A stretch of 64,000 nucleotides of DNA from Phoronis australis (GCA_002633005.1 NMRA01000222.1:311186-375185), one strand, 5' to 3'. Counted from the stretch's first letter, positions 11,331-24,189 are shown. Program-made: numbers and translations. The notes: generated from the sequence alone by a model not told the origin.

Positions 11331-12354
11331 TGACTGATTTTAACTCAATGATAAGTGAGTAGAGTATTTTTTATTGCTGAAATTCTGATGGGATGGCTGT
11401 TTACAAAGGAGGAATTTACGGTCTTGGTCACACAAAGTGGTGTGGGTGGTGAGCAGAGCACGGGAGCTTGGCTGAATACAGACTTGTCATTGAGGTCCTT
11501 TAACTTAATCTGATACTATCAAACCTTCAATGTTACAGTGGTTAACCGCGAATTTAAGCCTTGTTCAGTGGAGTCATAGCAAAGATTCTGATACTAAGAC
11601 CTGAAGAAAGGCAGTATGTTTTGGGGAACTCGTATTGTGTTATTTTCCGTAATGCAAAGAATCCAGCAAATCTAAGTAAATTGAAACAGAATGCTTATCC
11701 TGCCACAATAATAAATATTAGAATAAAAGAATATCAAATATTAATCAGTCACCGTCCAACCATTTGCCAGTAACTGACTCGGCTGATTGTGCCTCACTGG
11801 GAAACATGAACATTTGTCATAAAATGAGTCTGCCACATCTCATCATCCTTAAGTCCATATGCCGTGTCGAGGCATCAAAATATGGCAAGGTATTTGAGAA
11901 AATGAATGTCCAGCCATGAATATGAATTTGGTTGATCCACACAACATGAAACCTGAGTGACAAACACAAGTCAACTTACTTGCACTAGAACTAGTCAGCT
12001 GTGACATCGTGGTCCGTATCATCATCATCTACCAGTCACCTTCCCTTACATTCCAGCAGAAGCCACCCCTGTAGCTAGACTGACTACCACAGACTGCTAT
12101 CAAGAGAGGCCAGCCCACACCATTCTTCAACCTAAAGTGGAATGCCTGAAAGAAAGGGGAATGCGCGTGTAATAAAGCTGAGAGGGGTTGACAATTGAAA
12201 AGACCAACCCAGGTCATGAATTCCGATAAAAAAAATTTCAACAAAAAATGGAAAATGACATCTGGATATACATCCATGTGTTAGATTATGAGACACCGAA
12301 TTTTGTTGCTCAATCAATCAAACAGTCAGCTAGCTGGCTAGTTTGCAGTACTGA

Positions 12355-14345
12355 ATATGAAAAACTTAAGTTATGAGAAATTAAATTAAATTAAATTTTG
12401 AAAATTTGAAAAAGTTAAATTTTTGGAAAACTTAAGTTATGACAAAAACTTTCATCATAAGTAACTTTAAGGAGTCAGACACTTTTAAGGTGACTGTAAA
12501 CTTTGGTTACCGAAATATCTTAAATACTGTTAGCTGTAACCCATACAAGGTATACTTTCTGAAAGTTGAATAAATTTCCTAACAAAATTTATTATTCTTA
12601 TTTACTTGTCTTTATCTTTTCACAAGATGTGTTTTTTGTATTTTTTTTTTACTTTGAACAGATTTTTTAAAAATATTCTTACTCCAATCATTGTTTTTTT
12701 TGTAAACATATTGACAATGGCATTTTTCGAGAAAACCTTGTCTCAGATGTTTGAAATAGGTCTTAGTTTTTTAATTATCCACTTTTTAGAGCATTTTGAA
12801 CAAAAACGGGTGTAATCTTGATTTTTTAAAGCTTCGTTTCGAAAACCTAGGACCTCAATCAAGTGTCTGAGGACCGGTTCTCTTTGGAAGGTATCAAGTA
12901 GCAAGTATTCGAAATTTCATAGCAATCCATTCACGCATCGGCGAAGATCACAACACGAGAAATCGGCAATAATGCACCGCAGTGATCGAGAAGTGCACAT
13001 TTGGCATCACATCAGAACTTTCAGGAGTTTCCTGACTATGACAGCTACTAATTCAACATATAAGTAATTTTGGTATTGCGAAATGGAGAAATTTAGGAAT
13101 AATCACTAAGTTTTCGCGACCTAATTGTGTCTTTTCGAATGCTCAGAATCACGTGATTAATTGTGGACGGAGCCTTTATGCCATTAGCTGATCTAGGCCA
13201 ACACGGCTTTATCCAGAAGGGCTGGTACAATGTGGAGGTGGTCATGGAAAATTCTCGAAGGACACACAAAAAATACTGAGAGAATTGCACTGCGAGAATA
13301 GTCGAGAAATGACCGAGGTGGGGTGAGATTTAGCCATGATTTTATGCTACTACTTAGAACCACTTTCACATACTGCAAAATAGAACTATAACCCTGTCTC
13401 TTGTACAAATAAAGATCGCAAAACTGTGATCTTTTGTTCATTTTATCGGAGACACTCGAGAGTCTGATTTTATATAATCGTGGGCCGGTCTTACCGGAGA
13501 CTACAGTATAAGTTTAATAACAGACTGTTGTGTTGTTTCTGGTTTTCATTAACTAATTCTGATGGTAAATATATATCCATATTTGGCGTATTGCAGTTGA
13601 CCTGGATCATTGGGTCCAGGATTTTGGAGGTGTGAAATACACTGCGAAGCCAAATGCATGCAATAAATGGTAGCCTCTGCCTTTTTTGGCTTGCAAATAT
13701 AAACTCTCCTCGAATTTCCCCATTGCTTACATTTTAACTTATTTCACATTAGATTCACTAGTCCTAGGAATGAATTTCAACGTTTACAAAATGGCGGTAA
13801 TCTTAAAATGCTCGGTGGTGTTCGGCCGATTGCGGAAATTACCGAAAGTGTAATTGGGTCATTGGGCTGAGCTAAATCATGGAAAGAAATAGAAGAGATA
13901 CATTGGAGGAACGTGGTTGATGAAAAACCTCTAAAAAGCATGTCTTTTAATTCATTTTGATTCCTATAAAAGGCTAAATCAATGTTAAAATATTAAAGGA
14001 GGCATTTATCAAGAATTTTTTTACATTTTTTGTTGTGAGGTTTACACTTATGTTAACTTTTAAAAGTTTTGATTACTTGAATAACTTATTATAAGTTTTC
14101 ACAAAAACTTAAGATTATTAGTAAAACTTGAGTTTTTACCTTGAAAAAATTAACTTACAGAAAAGGTAAAATTTTCTAATGCTAAAAAAATTAAATTTTT
14201 ATTGAAAAGTATAAGTTATTAATAACAATTGTGTTTTAAGAAGGAAATGAATTTTTTGCCAAAGCTTAAGTTTTTGAAACCAAAGATTTTTGCCAAACAA
14301 CCTAAGTTTTCAGAGAAAAAACTTACACAGAAGTTAATATTTGCA
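12355..14345. repeat. AT-rich tract with repeated CTTAAGTT phrases
   Basis: Two AT-rich blocks (12355-12460 and 14020-14345) share many copies of AACTTAAGTT and related phrases in both orientations, separated by ordinary sequence. No unit length could be fixed. It may be a degraded foldback or satellite-like repeat. No gene is seen between them. Confidence 0.35.
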
Positions 14346-16255
14346 TGGTAGGAATCTGTTATTTTATACCCTCTTCCCAAAAAAGAGTGAATTTGGCTGA
14401 AATACCCTTTGGCACCTAATATATAGGGCTGAAACGTTGCATGAACCGTAACCGAACATAGATTTTTTTCAGTACAGATCAAAACAGAATGGAAATCTTG
14501 AATGTGCTGAACCTCCTGTCACTACTGCAGCACAAGTTTGTTTTTTTCGCCAAATATAAATTTAACTACTTTCTTTCTAAGCAATGACCCACGTCAACAA
14601 ATGACTGTTGTATTTTTTTTTGCCACTACACAGTGCAATTTGTAACTGCTTGTTCTCAGCCATGCAATTTTGCTTACAGTGGAATTGGTAACCGGCTTTT
14701 AAAACAAAGCTGCTTTACAGTAAATAATTGTAAACATGATTTTTAACCAATGCGAAGAAGTCGACAGTATGGCAGTAGTTTACAAATGACCAGGTGGTCG
14801 AAAAACAAGTACAACATGCAATGTCCAGTACAATCACAGTGAGTCCGTTGATTCGATGCCAAGCTATTTCACCATTTGTTCAATTGTCACGTCATCATTG
14901 CCATTGTCACTGATTAAGTCGTGAGCAACCTATTTATTATAGTAACTGCGAAACTCTAATATGTATCTAGATGTTAGCCCGGCGATAAGACACTCGGGTT
15001 AATTAACCACGGCATTTGGATCAAAGAAGAATTTCGTAGTTAAGAAGATGCTCTGTTTGTGCGGGTGTGTCAAGCCTGTGTAAAACAAAACTTAATTTGT
15101 GTATTCCACCACTGCCATAAAATTACAAACAAAACTTGCTGTCTTTAATAATAGTGCAACATGAACTAATAATACAATACGTGTTCTTTTCTTTTTTAAG
15201 TCAGGCCAAAGGTGCAATTAAAACTACAGCAGATTTGTTAAAAGGGAACCAGATTGTGACAATGTTGAGAACTCAGCAGTTCTTCCCAGTAAGGGCAACG
15301 CCTAACAACAATTACGCATGCGAGGTCTCCACATGACCCTTCCTTCACGTGAGGCGAGGACCACAGCCACAGCCACAAACACAGCTGGGTATGACATGTG
15401 AGTTGCGAAGGACCATAAAACTTGGGACTCACGGCACACTGCAGGGGATAAAAGTGAGACTAAGGCTAAGCCAAATAAGTTTGAGGCCTCCAAATAATTT
15501 TTACCTTCTTACGGGCATGAGTTTCAGTCAGCGTTGAACGTAGTTATCGGCGACGTAAATAGTCGACTGTCGTAATTAGTTAAGCTAGCCTGTAGGCCTA
15601 CAAAGCTATTTATACAACGGTACTTGTTTACGACTTCAAGACACTTAAGCTTACCACTATAAAATGGCTTACTGGTTCGTAAAATTCTTCTGGAACCACA
15701 TCTGTGAAGTGAGGCCAGGCATTCTGACAAAGGAGTGATGTCGGAGCAGTGCACGATGACGACTATCTATGCTTGAACCCTGAGGCTGAGTGCAGAGGTT
15801 GAGTGACCTTTTAGGTCACGCAACCTTTATCTTTACTTTGACACCATCTGGTGGAAGTAGCGCAAAACATTGATCGGATTGTTGGTCTCAGTCGGCGCAG
15901 ATGGAAGCGACGGGGCAGGTCGGCCGACGCGCATCTAAGACATTTATGGTCAAGGCTAGTAGCAACATGAAATGTGTTGAAGTCACAGTCAAATTCGTCC
16001 TTGAAACACTCTGCCATCCCTAATCACCAACTTTTCGAGGTGCCCGGCACATGCCGCGAGGGTAATTGTTGTGGATCAGTGACGGGATAGCCAGGCTTCA
16101 CTCTTGGCTCTGTGAGCTCGCGCCGGGATTCAGTTTTACTTCTAGTTCAATCAGCTACAAAATAATTATGCTGTTGAAAAAATCTACGGAAAGAGATTTT
16201 ACTGAGTCTTCGTGATAGCTCAACTGCCGAGTCAGCAGCATATGGCAGTGTTATC
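14346..16255. other. Non-coding stretch, nothing recognised
   Basis: Short open frames on both strands lack family resemblance and consistent splice sites. No RNA gene or repeat was supported. Confidence 0.35.
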
Positions 16256-16261
16256 ATTAAA

Positions 16262-16745
16262 AAAACAACGGATCGCCGGGCGCGTGAAATGTTTCGGCGT
16301 TTATTGAAACACCATCATCAGAAGAAATAAAACACAGTGGCCACCTTGCTAGGCCCAACAACAAACAATGAAACACAAACACGCATACAGTTACAGGGAG
16401 TCCGGCGCTGAACAAGGCTATAACAATGAGAACCTGTGGTGTAGTGCCAGGCGTCCTATAATTGAGACTGGCTGATCTAATTGCACCAATTGATGTGCAG
16501 AGCCTCACGAATTTTAAGCTCCTTTGTTTCTGGTTGGTCTATTTTCATGAGCAAAGTCATTGAAAGAGGGCATTGCTCATAACAGCTGCGGATTGGAACT
16601 TATCTCAGAACTGATTTAAATGTTCCCTCAGGTCCGGGTTTTCATGTGACGAACAGTTTCGCCTATATAACTGGAGCCACTCCAATTGATTACTTGTTGT
16701 TGGGCCTAGCAAGGTGGCCACTGTCTTTTTTTCTTCTGGTTTAAA
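16262..16745 (-). mobile_element. Penelope-like retroelement end with inverted partner (tentative)
   Basis: The segments 16319-16366 and 16693-16738 are inverted copies sharing AGTGGCCACCTTGCTAGGCC. On the minus strand the first copy runs into CTGATGA, a potential 7-base-pair stem and GAAAC. The second copy stops matching right after CTTCTG. Penelope-like elements are known to carry hammerhead motifs in their terminal repeats and to be flanked by inverted or partial copies, which fits. No reverse transcriptase is present, so this would be a terminal fragment only. Confidence 0.35.
16291..16321 (-). ncRNA. Hammerhead-ribozyme-like core (degenerate)
   Basis: On the minus strand: CTGATGA (16315-16321), then stem II made by GGTGTTT (16307-16313) and AAACGCC (16296-16302) with a 4-base loop, then GAAAC (16291-16295). 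These are the two conserved cores of the hammerhead in the right order. An extra T before stem II would give a mismatch at its base. I could not find matching stems I and III with a cleavage site, so activity is doubtful. Confidence 0.3.
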
Positions 16746-17470
16746 TCCGTTGTTGCCTATCAACAAACCGCTATATAGCCGAAAATAATTGAGACCCTCT
16801 CATTGTAAAATTCAAAAAAGGCAATCGTCTTTGTGCATGTTTTTTTTTTCGTCCATGGCCACTATAGCTAACATTTTAAACTGCATGCGTTGCAACCTTG
16901 GAGTGAATAAATGTTGTTCACAACGATGACGACTTCACTGAGCCATTACGCATGTCTGCGGTTACCACGTCACGTCAGTTGTCGTGGGCACATTTTTCGG
17001 CGATTTAACTGTTTAATAATGTCACTAAGATCATATGTGCTTCTCATTTTGTGAAAACCGTCTCCTCTCTCCCTCCCTAGAATTACTAAACTGCTAACTA
17101 AGGCTTCCAGGCAGTACGTTCAGCTAAGCTGTCAGAAAAAAATCCTTCAATATCCGTGAGTCAACTAAACGCATCCGGCGCACTTTGGTATCCGATCCAA
17201 AATAGCTTTACTTCAACGCAACCCGTAACTGGTTATCTCTCAATGAACTCAGTGAATGTCGGTAGCCGGTGCTTGGCCTCAAACCAGACTTACTCTGAGC
17301 ACATTTCTTTATTTCGCGATTTAAGTTGGAAACTGAGGGATATGCGCCTAGTTTTGCAGTTCCATTCGGATGCCTTTTAGAGCTAGTGATGACGTATAAT
17401 GGTAGTAGATGACGCAAGCTGGACCCGGAAATAAGAATAGACATGCTGTCACACTGGGTTAGTCAAAAAC

Positions 17471-17502
17471 GTCATTATGACGTCAAAATGACGTCATCCG
17501 CG
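17471..17502. promoter_or_regulatory. Two CRE-type TGACGTCA motifs
   Basis: ATGACGTCA occurs twice within 20 bases (near 17477 and 17488), preceded by another ACGTCAT. CREB/ATF proteins bind TGACGTCA. No gene start could be tied to it, so function is unproven. Confidence 0.3.
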
Positions 17503-18915
17503 GCTAAACATTCCTAGACCTCAACACAACAGAATTGTTGCCTGTTACTTGCTTACTCACCAGGTCATACTGCTAAACCCTTGAGCCAGGTTTCTAGCTC
17601 CTCAGCTCGGTTTTAACCGTATATCAATAAAGCATAAACATATTTACAGGTGTTCAGTGCAATGGGCCCACATGCGAGGCCTGCGCACGTCTGGTACAAC
17701 GTGTATCAGACCGCCTGCAGTTATTATTTTTTTATGCTTACTCATTGTTGCTGTTGCCGTTCAGCATTAAGTTTATTTTGCATCCTGGAATTTACAACAA
17801 ACTCAGCCTTCACAGTGATTATGTTCTGTGGCAGGCGGGTAGACATTTCCGGTCGCGGGGGTGCCTGAAGATTAATCAGCAATACCGACGACACTGCCTC
17901 GCAACGTAAGGGGCAGCTGCAAAATGATACCTGTCAAGTTCCCATCGGTTGCCAATCCCTACCCACACGCCGTTCCCTGGTCACACTTCCCTTGATCAGT
18001 TTCAGTCGTTATCCCTGGCCATGTACCAACCCCTCCGGCTTGGTGAATGCATATTATACACAATTCCAGTTTCTTTTAAATGTTTTAAAAGCCCTCTCCA
18101 ATGCATTATTTACACTGCTAACGGCTATGATGTGCGGTCCTGTCGCTGCAAGATGGAGTGCATGTTTTATTCAGGGCTCCTAAACTAGTGTTTATTCCTG
18201 AACACTGCAGAATAAAAAAAAATTGTCTCTATCCCCGTATTATCTACATTCGTTCTTACACGCGCGTTTAGGTTAAAAAATTGTTTATGAACTTTTGAGT
18301 TAAATTTGATTAAGTTTGACAATATTGTTAGCAGACACATCAAGTTATAAATAGCCTTATAATACTTTTTTGTATCTTAAGCATGACAACAATCACGCGG
18401 TTTGCAACATTAACCCAATAATTAATTTCTTAAAAATAAGCGGCCCGCCATAACCTTTCAGCACACCCAGGTGTATTAGTCATTACGCAGTCGGCTTCTT
18501 ATCAGTTTCTCAATTATACTGAGAGGAGTGCATTTAGGAAAATGAAACTGGTAAGAACTGTTGGTGGCTGATTCTCAGTATGGTAAAATTTGAATAGAAG
18601 CGTTCGAATTATTGTAATGCCGAGTCATTTCATTCATCGTAGTTATTAATTTAGAACTCATGGAGTGTTTGAGGCTTGCACGTCAGCATAAAGATGCTAG
18701 TAAAACGATTCAGCCTTGTGTGTACTGTATTTTACTTCCGCATTTTTCTAATTTTATAAAGTTTGAACCTCGTTTTCATTCAGCTGTGTCGTTTGATGCA
18801 TCAATTATCATCACAAATTCGAAAATTAAACTTTAAAAAATGAAAAATAAATCATTCATTTTATTTTCAATAATGCAGTACAACGTACTGTTGAACCTAA
18901 AACTAACCTTTACCG

Positions 18916-18990
18916 CAGTGGCGGATTTAAGGGGTGGGGGGTAAGGGGGCCATGGCCCTCCTAAAATTTTCCCAGATACCATTTGGGAGT
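18916..18990 (+). repeat. hAT-like terminus (CAGTGGCGGAT type)
   Basis: Begins CAGTGGCGGATTTAAGG followed by a G-rich stretch, the same terminus type as at 8281-8325 and 23390-23405. Internal sequence is not recognisable as transposase, so it is probably a truncated or non-autonomous element. Confidence 0.45.
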
Positions 18991-19920
18991 TCGAATTGGT
19001 GAGTAGCATATACGGGCACCCAGGGGCTTCTACCAATTAAAACGAACGTTATTTTATTATCTATAAGCCACGACACTAACGTCAATAACTGTGTTTACTT
19101 ATCTAACGGTGAATTACGGAGGAACTCTATGTGCTTTTCCTGCCATCACATGTGAAATAACAATGGTCATTCCCTAATGAAGATGCATTTCGCCTTGTTT
19201 AGCAGACTGAAAACGAACATCGAGTTTGGCCTCCTACTGTCATAAAATTGTTCTCATAATATTTCTTACAATGATATGATTTTATTTCAGGAAAATCACA
19301 CACGTAATTATACCTTTATCGAATTCTCAATTTCAAGTTTGGCGGAGCATTTTCTCGAGTTGCCGATGGTTTTGATAAGATGTTTTTTGGTAACTGAAAT
19401 AGAATTCTATCGCGGTAAAGAATACTACGAGACCAATTTTACAATAGTGAAAGCCTTAAATTTGATTTACGTATTTAGCCATCTAAACTGGTCGAAATGC
19501 ATCTTTGAATTCGGTTCACTGTGGCGAACCTAATTTGGGCTTTACAGTCCCCAACATATTGTAATCAGTAGACTACAATGGTGGTGTTTCTTGTCATCAA
19601 GTGCAAAATGAAATACTTAACAAAGGTAATATTATCCAATGAATGGTGAAATTACGCAAAAACTTGTTAGAAGTACGCGAAATTTTTAAATATATTTGTC
19701 CCTTTACATTCAGCAATTTAGAGCACGTAGTCAAAAGATGTCAGTGTCATATACACAATTCGTGACTTTCAGCCCCATAGCTAAAATACAGTATAATAGA
19801 CATTGGTCCAGTGTGAACTTTGAGGAACCTTTCTTAAAAGTGGACATGACGTGATATGTATTCGATGTTTCCATAACAATTGTGCTAACTATACCGGTAC
19901 AGTGTACGATTTTTTCAAAG

Positions 19921-20262
19921 ATTTTCGTGTGGGCTTCGCTGGCCTGCGTTGCTGGGCTTCTTCGAGGTGAAGACGCTGTACGTTACGATATGGGGGAAGA
20001 GGACGTTGGTGAGGCAGATGTTGACGAAGAGTATGACAACCACTCGATTCTCAGCACGCGCACCGTCGAAGAGATTGACGAAAAAGACGACCACTCAGAT
20101 CTAACCGTTCGTTCTAAGAATGAACTGTCTCGGCGAGGAGTTGACGACCCGTGGGGGACTTGTCCAGTGATTGAACAGCAAGCTACCATTGTTAAAGTCG
20201 GAGGCCATCTTTACCACCTGGAACCACCAGTCAGAAAAAGATGGTGCAGGTTTCCAAAGTGC
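19921..20262 (+). CDS. Putative internal exon of a secreted protein, family unknown
   Basis: An open stretch of 114 codons, flanked by a good acceptor (TTTTTTCAAAG just before 19921) and a good donor (TGC then GTAAGC at 20263), phase 0 at both ends. No ATG precedes the hydrophobic start, so the initiator would be on an upstream exon. Residues 1-16 or so (IFVWASLACVAGLLRG) look like a signal-peptide core. They are followed by about 50 strongly acidic residues, an SRR basic site, and a Cys-containing tail with GTCPVIEQQATIVKV and VRKRWCRFPKC. The layout (signal, acidic pro-region, basic cleavage site, Cys-rich mature part) recalls small secreted ligands such as cystine-knot or cytokine precursors, but I could not match a family. 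No neighbouring exon was found. It could still be a chance open frame. Confidence 0.4.
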
Positions 20263-20346
20263 GTAAGCTACTTTTCTATGGTTGAAGTTGATACCTACGG
20301 CATTTCGTCGTAAGCCCTATTGAGTTTTCAAACCGGATTGGTACTA

Positions 20347-20368
20347 ATAGACATACATGTATGTCTAT
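20347..20368. repeat. Perfect 22-base palindrome
   Basis: ATAGACATACA followed directly by its inverse TGTATGTCTAT, with no spacer. It lies about 85 bases after the putative exon at 19921-20262. It may be chance or a binding site. Confidence 0.6.
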
Positions 20369-21975
20369 AAATGCCAGAAGCGAAGCGAGTTCTTTTACTT
20401 CAAAGTTGAGAATGTCCCTAGCTTTCTGCATTTTGCCAATACCTTGGCCTTGTGTTGAGTACGAAATTTTGTATTTCGTTTTTTGCTGTCAAATTTATCC
20501 CCACAATCTAAAAGTGAATTCAGCTTTAGTTGAAATCTATTCATAAAAACTAAGTAAGTGTCAACGGTGAAATGTACTGTACTTTTCAGATTGTAAACAA
20601 TGAAGCTATTCCTATTGCTACCGAACTTGTCTGAACTACCATGGACTTATCGCGAGTAGGTGGCAAACAGACACACCTCTAACTATAAAATATGTATTTT
20701 AGACATTTTACCGACCGGCCGAGAGGAATTTCTTTTTGCTAGTCAGCTGGGGTTAATCACCGTCGTTACGGTGTCTATTAGCATATGTTTTCCGACGGCA
20801 ATATTTTACCCCAGTTTCTTGTGGCCGGTTGTTAGAAACATGATCCCAATGGCGACTCAACTACGTTCCTTAAATTTTCACCGCATTTGTGAACTTGTGA
20901 GAGCACTCATTGAATTTGCCAATGGGGTGTCTTAGCTTTGATACACCCGAAGGTAAACTCTTCGTTGAGTTCTCAACATTATGAAATAAATAGGGACCTT
21001 TTAATGCAATCCCTAATTATAAATTAGGGTGAGCACGAGTTTTTCACATCTTATTAACACTGGTAAAACAGGACCTCGTGAAAAAATAAAGTGACAGAAA
21101 AACACATTTCAGAGTAAACAAAGACACAAATTCACACGAGTCAGGGAACTTAGTGGAGTCTTATTTGGGACTGTTTGTTGCAACCAGGCACTGAACTGTA
21201 AATTAACCCAACACCATTCATCGAGTTAATTGAGCGTTACAAACTGGGTCGTAATCGGCAGTATATTTTTACTGTTTAGTACGTTGAATGCATTGTCAAA
21301 TTCAAATTGACTTCCCGTGACGTGTTTCCGCTGTAATAGCATTAGGAATTAGGATGTTGCAATGAGCTGCACGTGACACAAATAAGTATCACTCCGTACA
21401 CGCGGAGTTCACGTAATGTTATTAATCTTGCTTTGTTTATTTGCACGTAATGCTGCAGTATGCTCCGTATGAGAGAAAATAATGTAAGCCGTGTTCAACA
21501 ATCTCATGTAAATGGTATAACATAGGAGGGCCTTAAAACTTAGTACGTTTTTAGATAAGTTCCTTTCGATAAGTCTACTTACTTCCGGTTTTAGTATACG
21601 CGTTGGGAGAGGCTTTTCTAAATACTTTAGGTTTTAAAGGGGCATATGCGACGATGATGGCGGTGATGACTATCTTATTAAAGGCAATAACGATGACGAT
21701 AATAACTAATAAAAATTAATTAATTTTATCTTATTATAGACATAAAACAGGTAAAACAATTTATACAATAGTTGAAACTTAATATAACATCCGTCTTCAT
21801 AGTGCTTCCAATAAACAAATAAACACAGTCTGCGTTTCACATGGCAAAAATGTGTATAAAAAACAAAGTTATCCGAACAGGTTAACTATTACATATTTTA
21901 CTGCAAGTCTGCATGAAAAAGAGGTCGTTAGACAAGTTGTTACCCTTATATATAACAATATAGAAATGTAATTCT
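20369..21975. other. Non-coding stretch, nothing recognised
   Basis: An open frame near 20705-20935 is hydrophobic but has no family resemblance and no support from splice sites. The rest is AT-rich without recognised features. Confidence 0.35.
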
Positions 21976-21978
21976 AAA

Positions 21979-22050
21979 CCGGCGAGCAAACGAGACGATT
22001 ACCAGATGGTTCCGGGTTCGAGTTCCGGTTGGGGCAGAAATCTTTTCACA
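21979..22050 (+). repeat. tRNA-like fragment (T-arm half)
   Basis: Contains GGTTCCGGGTTCGAGTTCC, a T-arm-like hairpin close to a Pol III box B, followed by GGTTGGGGC. A proper 5' half and acceptor pairing are not seen, so this is likely a tRNA-derived SINE remnant, not a tRNA gene. Confidence 0.35.
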
Positions 22051-22639
22051 CTTGTATTCATAAGGTCACGTATGTTGACACAGATACGTGGCGTTCAGAC
22101 CAGAGTTAAAATGGTTGCAACTTACTAATGTCTCGTTTACCGGAAGCCCTCACGTTTGAATATTGCAAAATCAAGAAATTACGATATTGAAAAGTGTATA
22201 CAGATGTTGACCGTTTGTTTGTAGAGAAAGCTGCTATTACCGGAGGTGGGGCACACACGTCATCTCAAAGGGCAGATGTTTTAACTTCATCAAGTGCGTT
22301 TCTCGAATGGCATTAAACTTCAGCGGAGATGGTCGCCCGAAATGGCAATGGATCAACTTCCAACTCCCGCAGTGCGTCTGTCAGTAAGGGGTGTGGCGGC
22401 AAGTGTACGGGTAAAACCTGCTTCACGCATTCTCGTCCACATCCTCAATGAATTTCGATTTTGAGATGACACTGTCTACGAAATCTATGTTGTAAAATAT
22501 ATAGAAAAACGTCGCTTAAGTTTTGTTAATGTCGATACCACTTGACCAGATTTCAAGTGGTCAGAATAGGGCCTACTCACTGGATCCATGTAAGCCGAAG
22601 TGGCCAGTGATATAGCTGCGAGAAAAGTAATTTTCTGAG

Positions 22640-22735
22640 CGGACCCTGCAGCCTCGGCGCGGAATCGAACCTGGAATCTCCGCGCTAGTACAGTAAAACA
22701 ATGTGCCGGGCGCAGGAACTACATTGTAAGTGCAA
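22640..22735 (-). repeat. tRNA-like fragment, possible SINE head
   Basis: On the minus strand a perfect box B (GGTTCGATTCC) lies about 40 bases after a weak box A-like CGGCACATTG. Cloverleaf pairing is incomplete. Probably a tRNA-derived repeat and not a functional tRNA. Confidence 0.4.
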
Positions 22736-23096
22736 TGAAGAAAATTTTTTTATTTTTTAAAGAAAATGGAACCCGACTGACGATGTAAAAACAGAAGCTG
22801 CTGGCAAGATGTGAATTTTAATCGAAGCCTTAGTGAATCACAGAAACTCATGATTCTCTCTTTGTCAAACCTTAACTTAAGACGATTTCCAAAGCAATCC
22901 CGTCATTATTGCCAACACGAAAAACGGATTTGGTCTTTTGGGCATTTGAAGACTATTTTAAATACAACAAATTTGTTACGAACCGATTGCACAAAATATA
23001 AAACGAGTAATAAGCATTACAAAAAGAAGTAGGTTTCGCGCGCAAACGCTGTGGACCATAAACAAGTAGGTCTCTGAGCATCAGATGATAGAAGCT

Positions 23097-23330
23097 AAAT
23101 CGTGGTGGTGTAGTGGTAAAGCACGCGCACTCTATTCGCCAAGTCGTGAGTTCCAATCTGTGTTATATGCAGTTTGTCGTTTGACACGTTCTCCGTTTTC
23201 TTTTTGCCTTTTATTCTTGGATAATACTTCAGGAATCAAGGAAAATCTTTGATTTTTAGAGGAAAAAACAGAAAAATTTCCTGGGCGGGTGGGGCAAAGC
23301 CCCCTCCCGACCCCATTCGGTGCTATGCGC
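23097..23330 (+). repeat. tRNA-derived SINE, copy A
   Basis: A tRNA-like head with a perfect box A (TGGTGTAGTGG) and a near-perfect box B (GTTCCAATC, one mismatch) is followed by the same body found at 7455-7680 in the opposite direction. The shared head phrase AGCACGCGCACTCT is strongly conserved. Neither copy has an obvious poly-A or simple-repeat tail. Confidence 0.65.
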
Positions 23331-23389
23331 ATCTACAATCGTGGTTTGCGCAAATGCTTACAGACAAAATGTTGCCCCCCTTGTGATAT

Positions 23390-23405
23390 CCTAGATCCGC
23401 CACTG
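23390..23405 (-). repeat. hAT-like terminus (reverse)
   Basis: Reads CAGTGGCGGATCTAGG on the minus strand, matching the terminus at 18916. The two could bound one 4.5 kb element, but the flanking bases do not form a target duplication, so I treat them as separate remnants. Confidence 0.4.
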
Positions 23406-24189
23406 AGGAATCTTGCAAAATGGCCATGGCTAACCGCCTAGCTGGAACATCGTATCTCACAAATGGCTAATTATGGAGTCTTATGAAACTCCCACTGAGA
23501 TACTACGCGATAACCATGCGACGCACTTGCGCCCGTCGCATGAACTTCGCAAAGTAAACAATACCTTGCGACCTCCATACGACGTCATTCCACATGGGCA
23601 ATGCTCCTCTACAGGATCTGAGCTCCTACTACATTAATTCAATCCATTTCGAGGCTCACTTTCAATCTTTTAATTTTGTATGGTGGTTGCTTTCGTATGT
23701 AGGTCAATAAAATGGTGGCTGAAATTAATTGCTATGTCAAGGACAGAAATTGATAATTTTTTAGCCTGCTTGTCTTACGAAATTGAATTTTTCGTGAAAA
23801 ATTAGAGTAGAATCTTCTTTCGTGGAAGACTAAGAATTAGCCAACAGAGCTGCAATGAGTTTTTATTTCTTGACAATTTTTGATTGGATGGGTGTTTACA
23901 TTCATGTATTCATTCAGAGTGGAAGATAATTGGCATTTGCCTGGTGACATCCAACAAAAGAAGGAGCCTAAGAAAGAAAGATTAATGTCAGACCCCTGCA
24001 AACTGTTGTCTCTGGAATAGGGATTAAACGGGAGTAAATTGTAATGCCAAGTGCACTGCCCTGGAAAAATGACTGAAAACTAACATGAAGAGAAATAGAG
24101 CCCCTGGCTGATTTAAATTCATACCAAAAGGAGTAATGCATAGCCTGACCCTGTTTTGACCTTTGGATTGCTTAATATGAGTGACAACT
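23406..24189. other. Intergenic DNA downstream of the protease gene
   Basis: No gene, repeat or RNA was supported between the hAT-like terminus and the 3' end of the minus-strand protease gene. Confidence 0.35.

Noticed and set aside
17650-17926. Plus-strand open frame with Cys-rich start (VQCNGPTCEACARL) after an acceptor-like site
   Set aside because: About 90 codons with a promising beginning, but the rest lacks domain resemblance and no partner exon was found.
18916-23405. One 4.5 kb hAT element bounded by the two CAGTGGCGGAT termini
   Set aside because: Orientation fits, but flanking bases do not match as a target duplication, sub-terminal sequence differs, and no transposase lies between.
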